29,738 bases of DNA from a virus, in the IMG/VR virus record IMGVR_UViG_3300035672_000076, positions 1 to 29,738 of that record, one strand, 5' to 3'. The translations under genes and the position numbers were made by a program. A model generated the notes under the pieces. The model saw only the letters and a program-made list of their open reading frames with translations. It searched no databases and was not told the origin of the DNA. This document shows positions 28,430 through 29,738 of this stretch, piece after piece. The first letter of the stretch is position 1. Every line of letters begins with the position of its first letter.

Positions 28430-28809
28430 TGCCCCGCCAGCCCCTTGCCAGCGCCTCAGAACGCATCAAAATGCCCCGGGCGGTTGCCATCACCGGGGAA
28501 ACCGAGCGCACGCTGCAGGCTGCGGCGGCGCGGGGCGACATCGAGGGCGCGGCAAAACCGTTCAAGTGCTGGACCTTCGACGAAGCCAAGCTGCGCGCCT
28601 GGCTGAAACGGCAGGAGGCTAAACCGTGCCGCGACGACGAGATCGAGACGACGAGGACGACGGCCGCAAGGCCACCAACGTCTACGACCGCAACGGCATC
28701 AAATGGGCGCGGTTTCAGGTCGACGGCCGCGAGTTCCGAGGAAGCCTATCGACAAGCAATGAAAAGGTTGCGCGGAAACGCGCCAAGGCATGGCGCCGGC
28801 GCGAGGTAG
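28429..28809 (+). CDS. Excisionase-like HTH protein whose frame overlaps the integrase
   Basis: The first 66 residues look like a small winged-HTH of the excisionase/AlpA type: MPRAVAITGETERTLQAAAA, then RGDIEGAAKPFKCWTFDEAK and LRAWLKRQEA. This should bend DNA and steer the integrase toward excision. The remaining 60 residues are Thr/Ala/Ser/Arg-rich and lie over the integrase gene in another frame, so they may be disordered. A start at ATG 28471 is possible but has no ribosome binding site. The start at 28429 overlaps the stop of the gene before it. Role is inferred from the HTH and position. Confidence 0.6.
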   Translation: MPRQPLASASERIKMPRAVAITGETERTLQAAAARGDIEGAAKPFKCWTFDEAKLRAWLKRQEAKPCRDDEIETTRTTAARPPTSTTATASNGRGFRSTAASSEEAYRQAMKRLRGNAPRHGAGAR

Positions 28810-29738
28810 GCATCGCCAAATTCGGCGAAGATCGCAAAAGCTACATCGAGGTGTTCACGGCGTGGACGCCGCATATCGCAACTCAGGTCGGCGAGAGTAC
28901 GGCCCGGCGCTATGCCGTATCGCTCGGACAGCTCGAGCCGTGGCTAAAACCGCTCTTCATCGACGAGATCGACAAGGAGGTGGTTTCCACCATCGTCCGC
29001 GAGCGCCGCGCCCAGGGCGTCACCACGGCAACAATCCGCAGGGATCTGACGGCGCTGTCATCGATCATCGAGTTCGCGATCGACGAGGGCTGGCGCGGCG
29101 ACGACGAAAGCAACCCGGCGGAGCGGCGCCAGCGCAAGCTGAAGGAGCGCCGGGAGCCGATCGTATTGCCGCTTGCCGAGGACATCGCCTATGTCATCGG
29201 CCGCGCGCCGGGAAACTTCGCGAGGATGATCCATGCCGCTCGAGACTCCGGGTGCCGGCAGGACGAGCTCGCCAAGGCAGAGCGGCGGCGTCTGGATCGC
29301 GAGCGCCGGCAGCTGACGATCCGCCGCAAGGGCAACCAGGAACGCACCATCAGCCTGCCAGACGCCGCCTGGGCGGTCATGAGTGCGATCCCGGCGCACC
29401 TGACCGGAAAATGGCTGTTCTGGCACGGCAACGGCGAGCCGTACCGGAACGTCGCGGCGCGATTTAACGAACTGGTCAAGTCGGCACAAAAGGCGGCACA
29501 GAAAGAAGGCCGCGAGTTCCGCCCCTTCACGTTCCATCACCTCCGCCACTTCTACGCGGTATGGTATTTAAAAAACGGCGGCAATATCTACGCCCTGCAA
29601 CAGCACCTTAACCATAAGAGCATCACGACGACGGAGGGATACCTCGCGTTCCTGACGCCGGAGGAAGCCGCTGCGGCCAAGGCTGGCCCGTCACAAATCT
29701 CGGCACAGCAAGAGCGGTTTGGTGAACAATCGACCTGA
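28626..29738 (+). CDS. int: Tyrosine-recombinase phage integrase
   Basis: The 370-residue protein has an AP2-like arm-binding N-terminus (NVYDRNGIKWARFQVDGREF), a SAM-like core-binding domain (about 70-160), and a catalytic domain with the expected residues: Arg211 (DSGCRQDEL), Lys235 region (TIRRKGNQERTISLP), His304-Arg307 (HHLRH), His330 (LNHKSITTTEGY) and nucleophile Tyr339. It would integrate and, with the excisionase-like protein, excise the phage. The start is GTG at 28626 with a perfect AGGAGG (28613-28618) 7 nt upstream; it lies inside the preceding frame. Its stop is the last codon of the window, so an attachment site is expected just beyond. Confidence 0.95.
   Translation: MPRRRDRDDEDDGRKATNVYDRNGIKWARFQVDGREFRGSLSTSNEKVARKRAKAWRRREVGIAKFGEDRKSYIEVFTAWTPHIATQVGESTARRYAVSLGQLEPWLKPLFIDEIDKEVVSTIVRERRAQGVTTATIRRDLTALSSIIEFAIDEGWRGDDESNPAERRQRKLKERREPIVLPLAEDIAYVIGRAPGNFARMIHAARDSGCRQDELAKAERRRLDRERRQLTIRRKGNQERTISLPDAAWAVMSAIPAHLTGKWLFWHGNGEPYRNVAARFNELVKSAQKAAQKEGREFRPFTFHHLRHFYAVWYLKNGGNIYALQQHLNHKSITTTEGYLAFLTPEEAAAAKAGPSQISAQQERFGEQST

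Noticed and set aside
1-29738. CRISPR arrays, insertion sequences and tRNA or rRNA genes
   Set aside because: No regularly spaced direct repeats with unique spacers, no transposase and no RNA gene was found on either strand. The integrase is the only recombinase.

Overview
The window is about 30 kb of high-GC DNA with the gene content of a temperate tailed-phage genome (prophage), most likely in an alphaproteobacterium of the Bradyrhizobium/Rhodopseudomonas type. That host guess rests on the GC-rich codon use, a GapR (DUF2312) homologue, a DUF7220 protein and the general style of the phage hypotheticals; there is no rRNA, tRNA or host housekeeping gene to confirm it. The right edge stops exactly at the end of a tyrosine integrase gene, and the left edge cuts through the large terminase, so virion genes should lie further left and an attachment site just right.

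Layout. (1) 1-2725, minus: DNA packaging, a GpA-type large terminase (open at the left edge) and a small-terminase-like protein. (2) 2726-3234: a gene-free stretch with a cluster of GTCAAC repeats, a 10-bp inverted repeat and two intrinsic-terminator hairpins facing the packaging genes. (3) 3235-21039, minus: one very long, almost gapless run of about 25 genes, mostly joined by ATGA/TGATG overlaps. It encodes a phage NusG paralogue, a HTH replication-type protein, a SNF2 helicase, a GapR-like DNA-binding protein, a protein resembling the 5-hydroxymethyl-dU DNA kinase helical / thymine-hypermodification family, two MazG-like proteins, a 1296-residue helicase-methyltransferase fusion, a C5-cytosine methyltransferase whose central region is nine degenerate repeats, a ParB-HTH-methyltransferase fusion, a SANT/Myb-like protein and several tiny membrane or zinc proteins. 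(4) 21521-22208: the immunity region, a leftward Cro/YdaS-like gene and a rightward XRE repressor-like gene divergent around two operators. (5) 22239-29738, plus: a lipoprotein, then a second operon starting with a PAPS-reductase-family PP-loop protein, followed by many small unknown proteins, a Gp37/Gp68 (DUF5131) protein, an HNH-like protein, an excisionase-like protein and the integrase.

How it fits together. Four 17-bp operators of the form RTTTGCANNNTGCAAAC (one degenerate) sit in just two places, the immunity region and the leader of the PP-loop operon. In each place one operator fills the spacer between a TTGACW -35 box and a TANNNT -10 box, which implies that one switch protein controls both the leftward operon and the PP-loop operon. 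At the far end of the leftward operon, a NusG paralogue is followed by two terminators and then the packaging genes, which suggests processive antitermination as the early/late switch. Three DNA methyltransferases, a thymine-hypermodification-type protein and two nucleotide-pool-type proteins point to heavy chemical modification of the phage DNA.

The most unexpected non-gene signal is a perfect 16-bp palindrome, TGCGCAAATTTGCGCA, present three times. Two copies are in frame inside interdomain linkers of unrelated proteins (both read PAQICA) and one is between genes.
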